Source: JACCVL01 sp963695375 (lineage in GTDB: Bacteria; Actinomycetota; Actinomycetes; Propionibacteriales; Nocardioidaceae). From it: a stretch of DNA of 64,000 nt. Below the pieces are notes generated by a model. The model ran no database searches and was not told the DNA's origin. It was given only the letters and a program-made list of their open reading frames with translations. Location: positions 868,001 to 932,000 of the forward strand of contig OY968767.1 of the NCBI GenBank assembly GCA_963695375.1. Direction: 5' to 3'. Shown in pieces: positions 53,441-61,663 of this stretch. Numbering within the stretch: the first letter of the stretch is position 1; the number at the start of each line of letters is the position of its first letter. The translations under genes and the position numbers were made by a program.

Positions 53441-54763
53441 ATGAGCGAGCGGTTCCCCGCTCACCCTGCGCACCACACCCGGCTGGACAGCTACGTCGAT
53501 CGGTACGCCACCCGCACCCGAGGCATGACCGCCTCGGAGATCCGGGCCCTGTTCGCCGTCGCCAGCCGGCCGGAGGTGGTGTCCCTGGCGGGCGGCATGC
53601 CGTCGATCTCCGGTCTCCCGCTGGACGCGGTGGCCGAGTCGGTGTCCCGGCTCGTCGCCCAGCGCGGGATGGCCGCCCTGCAGTACGGGTCCGGTCAGGG
53701 CGATCCGGCGCTGCGCGAGCAGATCTGCACGGTGATGGCGGCGGAGGGAATCGACGCCCACCCCGACGATGTCGTGGTCACGGTCGGCAGCCAGCAGGGG
53801 CTGGACCTGGTCACCCGAATCTTCTGCGACCCCGGCGACGTCGTCGTCTGCGAGGCGCCCAGCTACGTCGGGGCGCTCGGCGTCTTCCGCGCCTACGAGT
53901 GCGGCGTGGTGCACGTGGAGATGGATGACGAGGGGCTGGTGCCGGAGGCGCTGCGCCAGGCGCTGGTCGCTGCCCGGGCCCGCGGTGACCGGGTGAAGTT
54001 CGTCTACACCGTCCCGACGTTCCACAACCCGGCCGGAGTCACGCTGACCGAGACCCGGCGGGCCGACGTGCTGTCGATCTGCGCCGAGCACGACGTCCTG
54101 CTGGTCGAGGACAACCCGTACGGTCTGCTCGGGTTCTCCGCCGAGCCGCTGCGCGCGATGCGCGCCGACGAGTCCGAGCGGGTGGTCTACCTCGGCTCCT
54201 TCTCCAAGACGTTCGCCCCGGGGCTGCGCGTCGGCTGGGTGCTCGCCCCGCACGCCGTCCGGGAGAAGCTGGTCCTCGCGCAGGAGTCCGCCACGCTGTG
54301 CCCGCCGTCGTTCTCCCAGGCCGTGGTCTCGACCTACCTCGCCGAGCACGACTGGCGAGGACAGGTGAAGGCCTTCCGCGAGATGTACCGCGAACGGCGC
54401 GACGCGATGCTCGACGCGCTGACCGAGCACCTCGCGGGGACCGTGCGCTGGACCAAGCCGGACGGAGGCTTCTACGTGTGGGCGACGCTGCCGGAGGGCC
54501 TGGACGCCAAGGCGATGCTTCCCCGGGCGGTGACGGCGCGGGTCGCCTACGTGCCCGGAACCGCGTTCTACGCCGACGGATTCGGCACCCGCTGCCTGCG
54601 GCTGTCCTACTGCCACCCCACCCCCGAGCGGATCCGGGAGGGTGTGCGCCGCTTCGCCGGCGTCCTCGGCGCCGAGCTCGACCTGCGGGAGACCTTCGGC
54701 GCCACCCCGACCGGGCCGGCAGTCACCAGCCGCTACGAGACCCCCCGGCCGGATGCGTCGTGA
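53441..54763 (+). CDS. PLP-dependent class I/II aminotransferase (2-aminoadipate/valine transaminase-like)
   Basis: 440 residues from ATG 53441; a GTG at 53432 in frame is the alternative. Fold-type I signatures: VSLAGGMPS, YGSGQGDPALREQI, VVTVGSQQGLDLV, YTVPTFHNPAGVTL, VEDNPYGLLGF and the PLP Lys in YLGSFSKTFAPGLRVGWV. This is the MocR/LysN-like subgroup without a GntR domain. The amino-acid substrate is unassigned. Directly upstream of the D-Ala-D-Ala ligase-like gene, so a wall-precursor or D-amino-acid role is possible. Confidence 0.88.
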   Translation: MSERFPAHPAHHTRLDSYVDRYATRTRGMTASEIRALFAVASRPEVVSLAGGMPSISGLPLDAVAESVSRLVAQRGMAALQYGSGQGDPALREQICTVMAAEGIDAHPDDVVVTVGSQQGLDLVTRIFCDPGDVVVCEAPSYVGALGVFRAYECGVVHVEMDDEGLVPEALRQALVAARARGDRVKFVYTVPTFHNPAGVTLTETRRADVLSICAEHDVLLVEDNPYGLLGFSAEPLRAMRADESERVVYLGSFSKTFAPGLRVGWVLAPHAVREKLVLAQESATLCPPSFSQAVVSTYLAEHDWRGQVKAFREMYRERRDAMLDALTEHLAGTVRWTKPDGGFYVWATLPEGLDAKAMLPRAVTARVAYVPGTAFYADGFGTRCLRLSYCHPTPERIREGVRRFAGVLGAELDLRETFGATPTGPAVTSRYETPRPDAS

Positions 54764-54788
54764 CCGAGCCGGGCGGGGTGGCCCCCCG

Positions 54789-55778
54789 GTGACCGCGGGA
54801 GCACCGTCCGGTCGCGTGGTCGTGCTGGCCGGCGGGCTGTCGCATGAACGCGACGTGTCGCTGCGGTCGGGGCGGCGGGTGAGCCAGGCGCTACGCCGGC
54901 ACGGACTGGAGGTCGACGAGCTGGACGTGGGCGCGGACCTCCTCCCGGCGCTGACGGCCGACCCGCCGGACTGCGTCATTCCGCTGCTGCACGGAGTGGC
55001 AGGCGAGGACGGTGCGCTGCGTGAGGTCCTCGAGCTCGTCGGGGTGCCGTACGTCGGAGCTCGCCCAGCCGCGTGCCGGTTGGCCTTCGACAAGTCGGTC
55101 GCCAAGACGCTGCTCGAACGCGCCGGCGTGTCCTCGCCGGCGGCGGTGACCCTGCCGGCGGAGATGTTCAAGGAGATGGGCGCGAAGACGGTGATGGACG
55201 CGCTGCTCGACCGGGTCGGTCTGCCGCTGGTGGTGAAGCCGACCCGAGGCGGCTCGGCACTCGGCTGCACCGTCGTCCGCACGCCCGACGAACTGCCCGC
55301 GGCGATGGTCGCCTGCTTCGCCTACGACGAGGTGGCGCTGGTCGAGCGCATGGTCACCGGGACCGAGGTGGCGGTGACGGTGCTCGCATCCCCGGAGCCG
55401 GCGACCGGGCGCGACGACTCGCCGCGCGCCCTGCCTGCGGTCGAGATCCGGCCGGACAGCGGGGTCTACGACTACGCCGCTCGCTACACAGCCGGTGCCA
55501 CCGAGTTCGTCGCGCCGGCCGAGCTGGCGGATTCGGTGCTCGCGGCGTGCGCACGGGTGGCGGTCACCGCACACAGCACCCTCGGTCTGCGGCACCTGTC
55601 CCGCAGCGACCTCGTGGTGGACACCGACGGCATCCCCTGGTTCCTCGAGGTGAACGTCGCGCCAGGCGTCACCGACACCTCGCTGGTGCCATTGGCGCTG
55701 GAGGCCGCCGGGCTCGACCTCGGCACGGTCTACGCCGAGCTGGCCGCCGCCGCCCACGGCGAGTCAGCGACGCACTGA
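54789..55778 (+). CDS. D-alanine-D-alanine ligase-like ATP-grasp protein
   Basis: 329 residues from GTG 54789. Ddl N-terminal motif VVLAGGLSHERDVSLRSGRRV (GG.S.E..VS), GVAGEDGALREVLELVGVPYVG, ATP-grasp core LPLVVKPTRGGSALGCTVV, and catalytic end PWFLEVNVAPGVTDTSLVP, where canonical Ddl has EINTxPGxT; Asn and Pro-Gly are kept. The protein is shorter than typical DdlA and belongs to a branch encoded next to parB in many actinobacteria. It joins D-alanine or another amino acid with ATP. Upstream start at ATG 54753 overlaps the aminotransferase stop and is possible. Confidence 0.82.
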   Translation: MTAGAPSGRVVVLAGGLSHERDVSLRSGRRVSQALRRHGLEVDELDVGADLLPALTADPPDCVIPLLHGVAGEDGALREVLELVGVPYVGARPAACRLAFDKSVAKTLLERAGVSSPAAVTLPAEMFKEMGAKTVMDALLDRVGLPLVVKPTRGGSALGCTVVRTPDELPAAMVACFAYDEVALVERMVTGTEVAVTVLASPEPATGRDDSPRALPAVEIRPDSGVYDYAARYTAGATEFVAPAELADSVLAACARVAVTAHSTLGLRHLSRSDLVVDTDGIPWFLEVNVAPGVTDTSLVPLALEAAGLDLGTVYAELAAAAHGESATH

Positions 55779-55804
55779 GCCGCCGCGCCCCTCCGGCACG
55801 TCGA

Positions 55805-55862
55805 CGCTTCGGCGCTTCGGCAACTTTGGCCCTTCGGCGCTTCGGCGCTTCGGCGCTTCGGT
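55805..55862. repeat. 8-bp tandem repeat downstream of the Ddl-like gene
   Basis: The unit CGCTTCGG occurs about seven times, with two degenerate copies in the middle (around 55821-55836). It is intergenic, between the convergent Ddl-like and parB genes. Confidence 0.85.
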
Positions 55863-55902
55863 GATCTAGCTCGCTACCGATCTGTCGACAAAGTGCTAGA
55901 TC
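55863..55902. terminator. inverted repeat between the Ddl-like and parB genes
   Basis: GATCTAGC (55863-55870) and GCTAGATC (55895-55902) are exact complements around a 24-nt loop, ending 2 bp before the parB stop. The position between convergent genes suggests bidirectional termination. Confidence 0.4.
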
Positions 55903-55904
55903 GA

Positions 55905-56951
55905 TCAGTCGCTGTGCTGCTGCAGCGACGGCACCGGCTCCGGGTCCATCAGAGCGATGATCCGCTCCAGGTCGTCCAGCGACCCGTACTCCACCACAAT
56001 CCGTCCCTTGCGCTTGCCGAGGTCGACCTTGACCCTGGTGTCGTAGCGTTCGGACAGCCGGTGCGCGAGGTCCTGCAGCCGCGGCGCGACCACGGTGCCG
56101 GAGCGGACGGCGACCGGCTTCGGGTCGGTGTCCGCGGCGGCTGCACCGCCGGTCGCCACGACCTCCTCCAGCGCGCGGACGGACAGTTGCTCGGCCACGG
56201 TGCGGGCGGCGAGGCGCTCCTGGATGGCGGAGTCCTGCACCGCCACCAGCGCGCGGGCGTGCCCGGCGGTCAGGACCCCGGCGGCGACCCGCCGCTGGAC
56301 CGCCGGGGGAAGCCGCAGCAGGCGCAGCGTGTTGGTGATCTGGGGCCGGGACCGCCCGATCCGGCTGGCCAGCTCCTCGTGCGTGCAGCCGAAGTCGTCC
56401 AGCAGCTGCTGGTACGCCGCGGCCTCCTCCAGTGGGTTGAGCTGCGACCGGTGCAGGTTCTCCAGCAGGGCGTCGCGGAGCATGACGTCGTCGCCGGTCT
56501 CCCGCACGATGGCCGGGATGGTGGTCAGGCCGGCGGCCTGTGCGGCCCGCCACCGTCGCTCCCCCATCACCAGCTCGTACCGCGGACCGGCGTCCTGGCC
56601 AGCGGTCGGGCGCACCACGACCGGCTGCAGCAACCCCACCTCGCTGATCGAATGCACGAGTTCGGCCTGGGCGTCCTCGTCGAACACCTGCCGAGGCTGC
56701 CGCGGGTTGGGCGAGATCGCGTCCATCGGGATCTCGGCGAAGTGCGCCCCCCGCACCGCCACCGCGTCACCGGCGTCCGAGCCCCCGCTGCCAGCCGCCG
56801 GTGTCGTCGACGGGTCCGCGGGCATCGCGGAGCTGGTCAGCACGTCCGCGGGGCGGCCGTCCGAGCGGCTGGCGGTCGGCATCGGGGCCGGTGAGGGGGC
56901 GGTCGGGATCAGGGCACCAAGCCCGCGGCCGAGTCCTCGGGGTGTGTTCAT
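55905..56951 (-). CDS. parB: chromosome-partitioning protein ParB
   Basis: 348 residues from ATG 56951 (TAGGAGTGG upstream). N-terminal ParA-interaction segment RGLGRGLGALIPT, a Pro/Ala-rich linker, the CTPase/ParB_N domain (ISPNPRQPRQVFDE, LQPVVVRP, LVMGERRWRAAQAAG with the GERRxRA motif), the helix-turn-helix (ELASRIGRSRPQITNTLRLLRLP) and a C-terminal dimer domain rich in Asp/Glu. It loads at parS as a CTP-dependent clamp and spreads. It is downstream of parA by 7 bp. Confidence 0.96.
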   Translation of the reverse strand: MNTPRGLGRGLGALIPTAPSPAPMPTASRSDGRPADVLTSSAMPADPSTTPAAGSGGSDAGDAVAVRGAHFAEIPMDAISPNPRQPRQVFDEDAQAELVHSISEVGLLQPVVVRPTAGQDAGPRYELVMGERRWRAAQAAGLTTIPAIVRETGDDVMLRDALLENLHRSQLNPLEEAAAYQQLLDDFGCTHEELASRIGRSRPQITNTLRLLRLPPAVQRRVAAGVLTAGHARALVAVQDSAIQERLAARTVAEQLSVRALEEVVATGGAAAADTDPKPVAVRSGTVVAPRLQDLAHRLSERYDTRVKVDLGKRKGRIVVEYGSLDDLERIIALMDPEPVPSLQQHSD

Positions 56952-56958
56952 ACCACTC

Positions 56959-58128
56959 CTAGCTGGGGTCGCCGGTGACTGCATCGCTCCGCTCGGCGAT
57001 CTCGCGGGCCGCCTCCAGATACGACAGCGCGCCGGAGGAGCCGGGGTCATAGGTCATCACGGTCTGCTGGTAGCTCGGGGCCTCCGAGATGCGGACCGAA
57101 CGGGGGATCGCCGTGCGGAGAACCTGGCTGGGGAAGTGCGCCCGGACCTCGTCGGCCACGCCAGCGGACAGGCGGGTCCGGGCATCGTGCATGGTCAGGA
57201 TGATCGTGCTCACCGCCAGCGGCGGGTTCAGGTGGGCCCGGACCATCTCGACGGTTCGCATCAGCTGCCCGATTCCCTCAAGGGCGTAGTACTCGCACTG
57301 AACCGGCACGAGGATCTCCTCGGCGGCCACCAACGCGTTCACGGTGAGCAGGCCCAGCGAGGGCGGGCAGTCGATGAAGACCTCGTCGAACCGACGCCCG
57401 GCGGCGGCCTCGTCGTCCAGATACCCGGTCAGCGCCCGACGCAGTCGAGACTCCCTGGCCACCAGGGACACCAGGTCGATCTCAGCACCGGCCAGGTCGA
57501 TCGATGCCGGCACCACCGTCAGCCCCGCGACGGCACTGCTGTCCTGAACGACGTCGCACACCGGCACGGCGTCGACGATCACCTCGTAGGCACCCGACGT
57601 GCCCTCCGCATGCTTGATCGCCAGAGCGGTGGACGCGTTTCCCTGCGGGTCCAGGTCGACCACCAGGACGCGGTGCCCGGACTGCGCCAGGGCGGCGGCG
57701 ATGTTGACGACCGTCGTGGTCTTGCCCACTCCGCCCTTCTGGTTGGCGACGGCGAAGATCCTCGTTCGGGCTGGGGTCGGCAACGGACCCGCCTGCCCGC
57801 GGCCGCGGACCAGCAAGAGATCCTGCTCGGTCTGCTCCGCGATCGGGGCGCGCGACGGGGCAGGATCTGGCGCAGACTTCTGGTCCGTGCTCACCGGATC
57901 GCCGACGGCGGGTGCCGGGGAACCGCTCTCCGGTGAGGTTTCACGGGAAACCTCGACGGTTGCGGGACGCTCGGCGTCCGACGTGCCGCCGATAACGCCG
58001 GGCTCGCCGACCTGGTCAGGCCAGCCCAAACCGGACGGCTCCGACTGCTCGTTGCCGACGTCCGGCGGTGAGCTGCTCGGCCACCCCAGGCGGGCCAGCA
58101 CGTGCGCCGACCTGCCCTCGTCACCCAC
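56959..58128 (-). CDS. parA: chromosome-partitioning ATPase ParA
   Basis: 389 residues from GTG 58128 (AGGAGGAGG upstream), overlapping the rsmG stop by 8 bp. A 130-residue Pro/Ser/Glu-rich N-terminal extension precedes the Walker-type ATPase: deviant Walker A NQKGGVGKTTTVVNIAAALA, Walker A' LDPQGNASTAL, Walker B FIDCPPSLGLLT. The VSRETS codons in the extension lie in a parS-like palindrome, an arrangement known from other actinobacterial parA genes. It positions ParB-parS complexes on the nucleoid. Confidence 0.95.
   Translation of the reverse strand: MGDEGRSAHVLARLGWPSSSPPDVGNEQSEPSGLGWPDQVGEPGVIGGTSDAERPATVEVSRETSPESGSPAPAVGDPVSTDQKSAPDPAPSRAPIAEQTEQDLLLVRGRGQAGPLPTPARTRIFAVANQKGGVGKTTTVVNIAAALAQSGHRVLVVDLDPQGNASTALAIKHAEGTSGAYEVIVDAVPVCDVVQDSSAVAGLTVVPASIDLAGAEIDLVSLVARESRLRRALTGYLDDEAAAGRRFDEVFIDCPPSLGLLTVNALVAAEEILVPVQCEYYALEGIGQLMRTVEMVRAHLNPPLAVSTIILTMHDARTRLSAGVADEVRAHFPSQVLRTAIPRSVRISEAPSYQQTVMTYDPGSSGALSYLEAAREIAERSDAVTGDPS
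57938..57951. promoter_or_regulatory. parS-like site inside parA
   Basis: GTTTCACGGGAAAC differs from the parS core GTTTCACGTGAAAC at one central base; the palindrome extends to 20 bp (GAGGTTTC ... GAAACCTC, 57935-57954). Confidence 0.65.
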
Positions 58129-58777
58129 GGCGGTCCTCCTCCTGCAGGGTTGCGGTACGAATCTGGACGACCCGCGTCGGGGGGTCCAAGACACCTTCAC
58201 CGTACGTGGAAACAGTGCCCGGAAGCGCTCCGGCACGCTGCAGCTGTGGATCCGCTTGAGCGAGTTCACGCGCTGCGGACTGGCCCTTGAAGGCCCAGAA
58301 GGCGCCACCGGGCCGCACCAACGGAAGACACCAGCCGACGAGCCGCTCCAACGGTGCCACCGCCCGCGCCGTCACCAGGGCGGCGCTGATCTGGCCGGCC
58401 AGGTCCTCGGCCCGCGCCCGGCGCACTCGGACGGTCGAAAGTTCGAGGTCGGTGACGGTCTGTTCCAGGAAGGTCGCCCGACGCAGCAACGGCTCCACCA
58501 GCGTGATCTGCAGATCCGGGCGCAACAGCGCCCACACCAGCCCAGGCAGGCCCGCACCGCTGCCGACATCGATGACATCGACCCCAGCGGGCAGCGCGCG
58601 AGCCACCGCCGCGCAGTTCAGCAGATGTCGCTCCCACAACCGTGGGCGTTCGCGCGGCCCGATCAGGCCCCGCTCGACCCCCGGCCCCGCGAGCAAGCGT
58701 GCGTAGGGCGCCAGGCGCTCGGCGTCGGCCCCGAGGAGGGTGATGGCCACCTCGGGCACCGGAGGAGCGTCGCTCAC
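58121..58777 (-). CDS. rsmG: 16S rRNA (guanine-N7) methyltransferase RsmG (GidB)
   Basis: 218 residues from GTG 58777. RsmG features: RLWERHLLNCAAVA, SAM motif VIDVGSGAGLPGLVWALLRP, and the later VTARAVAPLERLVGWCLPLVRPGGAFWAFKG. It methylates G527 of 16S rRNA (E. coli numbering). Located between khpB and parA, as in most actinobacteria; its 3' end overlaps the parA start. Confidence 0.94.
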   Translation of the reverse strand: MSDAPPVPEVAITLLGADAERLAPYARLLAGPGVERGLIGPRERPRLWERHLLNCAAVARALPAGVDVIDVGSGAGLPGLVWALLRPDLQITLVEPLLRRATFLEQTVTDLELSTVRVRRARAEDLAGQISAALVTARAVAPLERLVGWCLPLVRPGGAFWAFKGQSAARELAQADPQLQRAGALPGTVSTYGEGVLDPPTRVVQIRTATLQEEDRRG

Positions 58778-58796
58778 CGCTCGCTGTGCAGCAGGT

Positions 58797-58810
58797 GTTT
58801 CACGTGGAAC
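58797..58810. promoter_or_regulatory. parS-like site between rsmG and khpB
   Basis: GTTTCACGTGGAAC carries the intact CACGTG core and left half of parS with one change in the right half. It lies just upstream of rsmG. Confidence 0.7.
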
Positions 58811-58829
58811 TGCGGTGGCCTGCCACCTG

Positions 58830-59411
58830 TCACGCCCGCGGCAACACGACGACTCGGCGGTTCGGGTCGTCTCCCTCGGATTCGCTGCTCAGGCCGGCAG
58901 CGGCCACCGCATCGTGGACGACCTTGCGCTCGAAGGCGTTCATCGGCGTCAGCCGAACCGCCTCTCCGTCCGCCTCGACCCGGGCGATGGCCTCGGCCGC
59001 CACCTGCTCGAGTTCGACGCGCCGCTGGGCGCGATGACCGCCCACGTCCAGCATCAACCTGCTCCGCTCCCCGGTCTCCTGCAGCACGGCAAGTCGGGTG
59101 AGCTCTTGCAGTGCGTCCAACACCTGGCCGTCGGAGCCGACGAGCTGCTGGAGATCGGCCCCGACGACGGACACGGTCGCCCGATCACCCTCGACGTCCA
59201 GATCGATGTCCCCATCGAGGTCGACGATGTCCAGGAGCTCTTCCAGGAAGTCCGCCGCGGCATCCCCCTCGGCTTCGAGCCGCTGCACCCGGTTGGACGG
59301 TGCCCGGTCGGCATCCGGCGTCGACTCCGTCCGGGACTCCGTGCGAACGTCACCGTCCTCGGCATCTGCGCTGGTCAGGGGCTCGGAGGCGACGTGGTTG
59401 TCGTCAGGCAT
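58830..59411 (-). CDS. khpB: KH/R3H RNA-binding protein KhpB (Jag)
   Basis: 193 residues. An acidic N-terminal 50 residues replaces the Jag-N domain, then a KH domain (LQQLVGSDGQVLDALQELTRLAV) and an R3H domain (RLTPMNAFERKVVHDAVAAA, the R...N..ER..(V/I)H core). It binds RNA together with KhpA. Downstream of yidC by 42 bp, in the usual rnpA-yidD-yidC-khpB order. Confidence 0.94.
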   Translation of the reverse strand: MPDDNHVASEPLTSADAEDGDVRTESRTESTPDADRAPSNRVQRLEAEGDAAADFLEELLDIVDLDGDIDLDVEGDRATVSVVGADLQQLVGSDGQVLDALQELTRLAVLQETGERSRLMLDVGGHRAQRRVELEQVAAEAIARVEADGEAVRLTPMNAFERKVVHDAVAAAGLSSESEGDDPNRRVVVLPRA

Positions 59412-59453
59412 GTCTCTCCTGTCGGTGCGGGGGCGGCGCTGCCGACGCCGCGG

Positions 59454-60389
59454 TCATCGGCCGCCGCGTCGTTGGTTGCGGGTGGTCTTCTTCGGCTGCT
59501 GCCGCTTGGGGGGCGGTGGCGGTGTCGGCTCGGCAACGGCGGTCTGCGTCCCCGCCGTCCCGTTCGCGGCAGGAAGCTTGCCCTTGCGAGTGTCGCGGGC
59601 GACCTTCGCGTCGAACGCCGGCGTACCAGGCGCTGGATTGTTGCGGATGACATAGAACTGCTGGGCCATGGTCCACATGTTCGACGTCGTCCAGTACAGC
59701 AGCACCCCCACCGGGAACAGGATGCCGCCGACCCCGAACGCCACCGGCAGGATGTACAGCAGCATCTTCTGCTGCTGGGCATACGGTCCGGTCAGCGCGC
59801 TTTCGGGCATGTTCTTGCGCATCAGTTGGCGCTGGGTGGTGAACGTGGTCGCCGTCATCAGCAGCACCAGGCTGGCGGTGAGCACCTGGACCTGCCAGCT
59901 GCTCGCCCCGAGGAACGTGTCGGCGATCCGAGCGCCGAGCAGGGTCGCCTCCTCGAGCTGAGTGGCGTCGGCCGCAGTCAGCACTCCCAGCGGGTTGTCC
60001 TTCGTGGCCTGGTCGATCACCCGGAACAGCGACAAGAAGATCGGCATCTGCGCCAGGATCGGCAGACAGGAGGCGAACGGGTTGGTGCCGGCGTCCTTGT
60101 AGAGCGCCATCGTCTCCTGGGCGAGCCGCTCCCGGTCATGGCCGTACTTCTTCTGCAGTTCCTTCACCTTGGGCTGCAGCATCTGCATGTTGCGGCTGGA
60201 CTTGATCTGCTTGACGAACAGTGGGATCAGCGCCGCCCGCACCATCACCGTCAACCCGATGATCGACAGCGCCCAGGTCCAGCCGGACCCAGCCGGCAGG
60301 ATCTGATCGAACACCCAGTGCCAGCCCATCAGCACCGACGAGACCGCCCAGTACAGCGGCGCCATGACGGTGTTGAAGAAGTCACCCAT
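59454..60389 (-). CDS. yidC: membrane protein insertase YidC
   Basis: 311 residues from ATG 60389 (GAGGAG upstream), overlapping the yidD stop by 8 bp. Five-helix YidC2-type protein without the large periplasmic domain: first helix MAPLYWAVSSVLMGWHW, the conserved Arg in IGLTVMVRAALIPLFVKQIKSSRNMQMLQPKVKELQKKYGHDR (in parts), the helical hairpin, and a Pro/Lys-rich C-terminal tail. It inserts membrane proteins with or without SecYEG. Confidence 0.95.
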   Translation of the reverse strand: MGDFFNTVMAPLYWAVSSVLMGWHWVFDQILPAGSGWTWALSIIGLTVMVRAALIPLFVKQIKSSRNMQMLQPKVKELQKKYGHDRERLAQETMALYKDAGTNPFASCLPILAQMPIFLSLFRVIDQATKDNPLGVLTAADATQLEEATLLGARIADTFLGASSWQVQVLTASLVLLMTATTFTTQRQLMRKNMPESALTGPYAQQQKMLLYILPVAFGVGGILFPVGVLLYWTTSNMWTMAQQFYVIRNNPAPGTPAFDAKVARDTRKGKLPAANGTAGTQTAVAEPTPPPPPKRQQPKKTTRNQRRGGR

Positions 60390-60660
60390 GCAGTGCTCCT
60401 CGTCCCATTCGTGCTGGTCGTGCGGCTGGTGCAGCCGTCCCCGACGACGCCGGCGGCACCGGGTCGACACCGCCGGCGGCCCACGGGTGGCACCGGCCCA
60501 GCCGGCGCACCGCCAACCAGCTGCCCCGCCCCGCCCCGTGCTGGCGGACCGCCTCCAGCGCGTACGCCGAGCAGGACGGGTAGTACCGGCAGACGTCGCC
60601 GTACAGCGGGCTGATCGCCGCGCGGTAGGCCCGAAGCAGCCCGATCACGACAGACCTCAC
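60382..60660 (-). CDS. yidD: membrane protein insertion efficiency factor YidD
   Basis: 92 residues with the YidD signature LLRAYRAAISPLYGDVCRYYPSCSAYALEA and a Pro/Ala-rich end. The GTG overlaps the rnpA stop (GTGA) and its own stop overlaps yidC. Confidence 0.93.
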   Translation of the reverse strand: MRSVVIGLLRAYRAAISPLYGDVCRYYPSCSAYALEAVRQHGAGRGSWLAVRRLGRCHPWAAGGVDPVPPASSGTAAPAARPARMGRGALHG

Positions 60661-61049
60661 GAGTTCGTCCCCGAGGTGCCCAGCAGGCGGTCCAGGCAGC
60701 CAGACAGATCTGCGCCCAACCGGCGCGAGTCCACGTCCGCAGCTGCGGGTAACGCGCGCACGACCACAATCGCAGCTGCGGGAAGGCTGGGGAGCCGTTC
60801 CAGCATCAGGTGCCGTAGCCGGCGGCGGATCCGGTTCCGGGCCACCGCCGACCCGCAGGCCCGGCTCACCACGAAACCCACCCGGGGTGGGGGCGGAGCG
60901 GGCTGCGCGGACGCAGCCAGCTCGGACCCGACGGCGGGTCGAGCGAGATGGACCACCAGCGTCGCCGAGCCGGCTCGCCGACCGCGGCGGGTGGCCACGG
61001 CGAAGTCCCGCCGGTGCCGGAGACGGGAGGTCGCGGGCAGCACGATCAC
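60657..61049 (-). CDS. rnpA: ribonuclease P protein component
   Basis: 130 residues, or 128 from the in-frame GTG at 61043, which gives the more typical MLPATSRLRHRRDFAVATRRGRRA. The RNR-like signature SRACGSAVARNRIRRRLRHLM is intact. It supports tRNA 5'-end maturation with the RNase P RNA. Downstream of rpmH by 75 bp. Confidence 0.94.
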   Translation of the reverse strand: MIVLPATSRLRHRRDFAVATRRGRRAGSATLVVHLARPAVGSELAASAQPAPPPPRVGFVVSRACGSAVARNRIRRRLRHLMLERLPSLPAAAIVVVRALPAAADVDSRRLGADLSGCLDRLLGTSGTNS

Positions 61050-61124
61050 CGTTCTCGAGGTCTCGTCGGCCGGCAGCGGCCGGGCGCTGGTGTCGATGGC
61101 GAGCGGGAGGCAGGCGCGCGGTCG

Positions 61125-61262
61125 TCAGGCGGCGAGCCGCTCGCGACCCTTGCGCCGCCGTGCGGCCAGGATCGCGCGACCGGCTCGCGTGCGCATCCGC
61201 AGGCGGAAACCGTGCGTCTTGTGCCGACGCCGGTTGTTCGGCTGGAAGGTCCTCTTGCTCAC
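61125..61262 (-). CDS. rpmH: 50S ribosomal protein L34
   Basis: 45 residues from GTG 61262: MSKRTFQPNNRRRHKTHGFR and then RMRTRAGRAILAARRRKGR. Standard L34 length. It begins the rpmH-rnpA-yidD-yidC-khpB-rsmG-parAB block, divergent from dnaA. Confidence 0.96.
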   Translation of the reverse strand: MSKRTFQPNNRRRHKTHGFRLRMRTRAGRAILAARRRKGRERLAA

Positions 61263-61663
61263 GGTTGCTCCGGTGCTCTCGGCGATGCTGGGCGTGCTCG
61301 ATCTGCGCAGGTCAAGCGGTCGGCCGACCGGGACGACCGACGGACGGGCTCCGGCGGGCCGGGCCCGGGGGCCGCGCGCCTGTGGTGTCCGCGGTCTCGT
61401 CGCCGGGGTCGGGCCGCACCACGGTACGCGCACCGGTCGGACAGGGTCAAACCTACGTGCAGCCCGGACACCGGGCCGCCGGATCCCGGCCGAGCGGGCT
61501 GTGCACAACTGCTTGCTGCGCTTCACCCGGCGTTGTTACCGTCCCGACTTACTCCCTTTCGGGTCTCATCGGCTGCTCACAGGCTGTGGACAACTGTGTG
61601 GACGGGCTAGGCAATCGCCGGTCACTGCCCGCCGAAATCGGGACAAACCGCCGAGGAGGCTCG
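61263..61663. promoter_or_regulatory. rpmH-dnaA divergent region with DnaA-box-like sites
   Basis: 401 bp without a gene. DnaA-box-like 9-mers: TGTGCACAA (61500-61508), TGTGGACAA (61585-61593, perfect complement of TTGTCCACA) and TGTGGACGG (61597-61605), all within about 170 bp of the dnaA ATG. They fit DnaA autoregulation; AT-richer DNA lies at 61530-61570. Confidence 0.6.
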
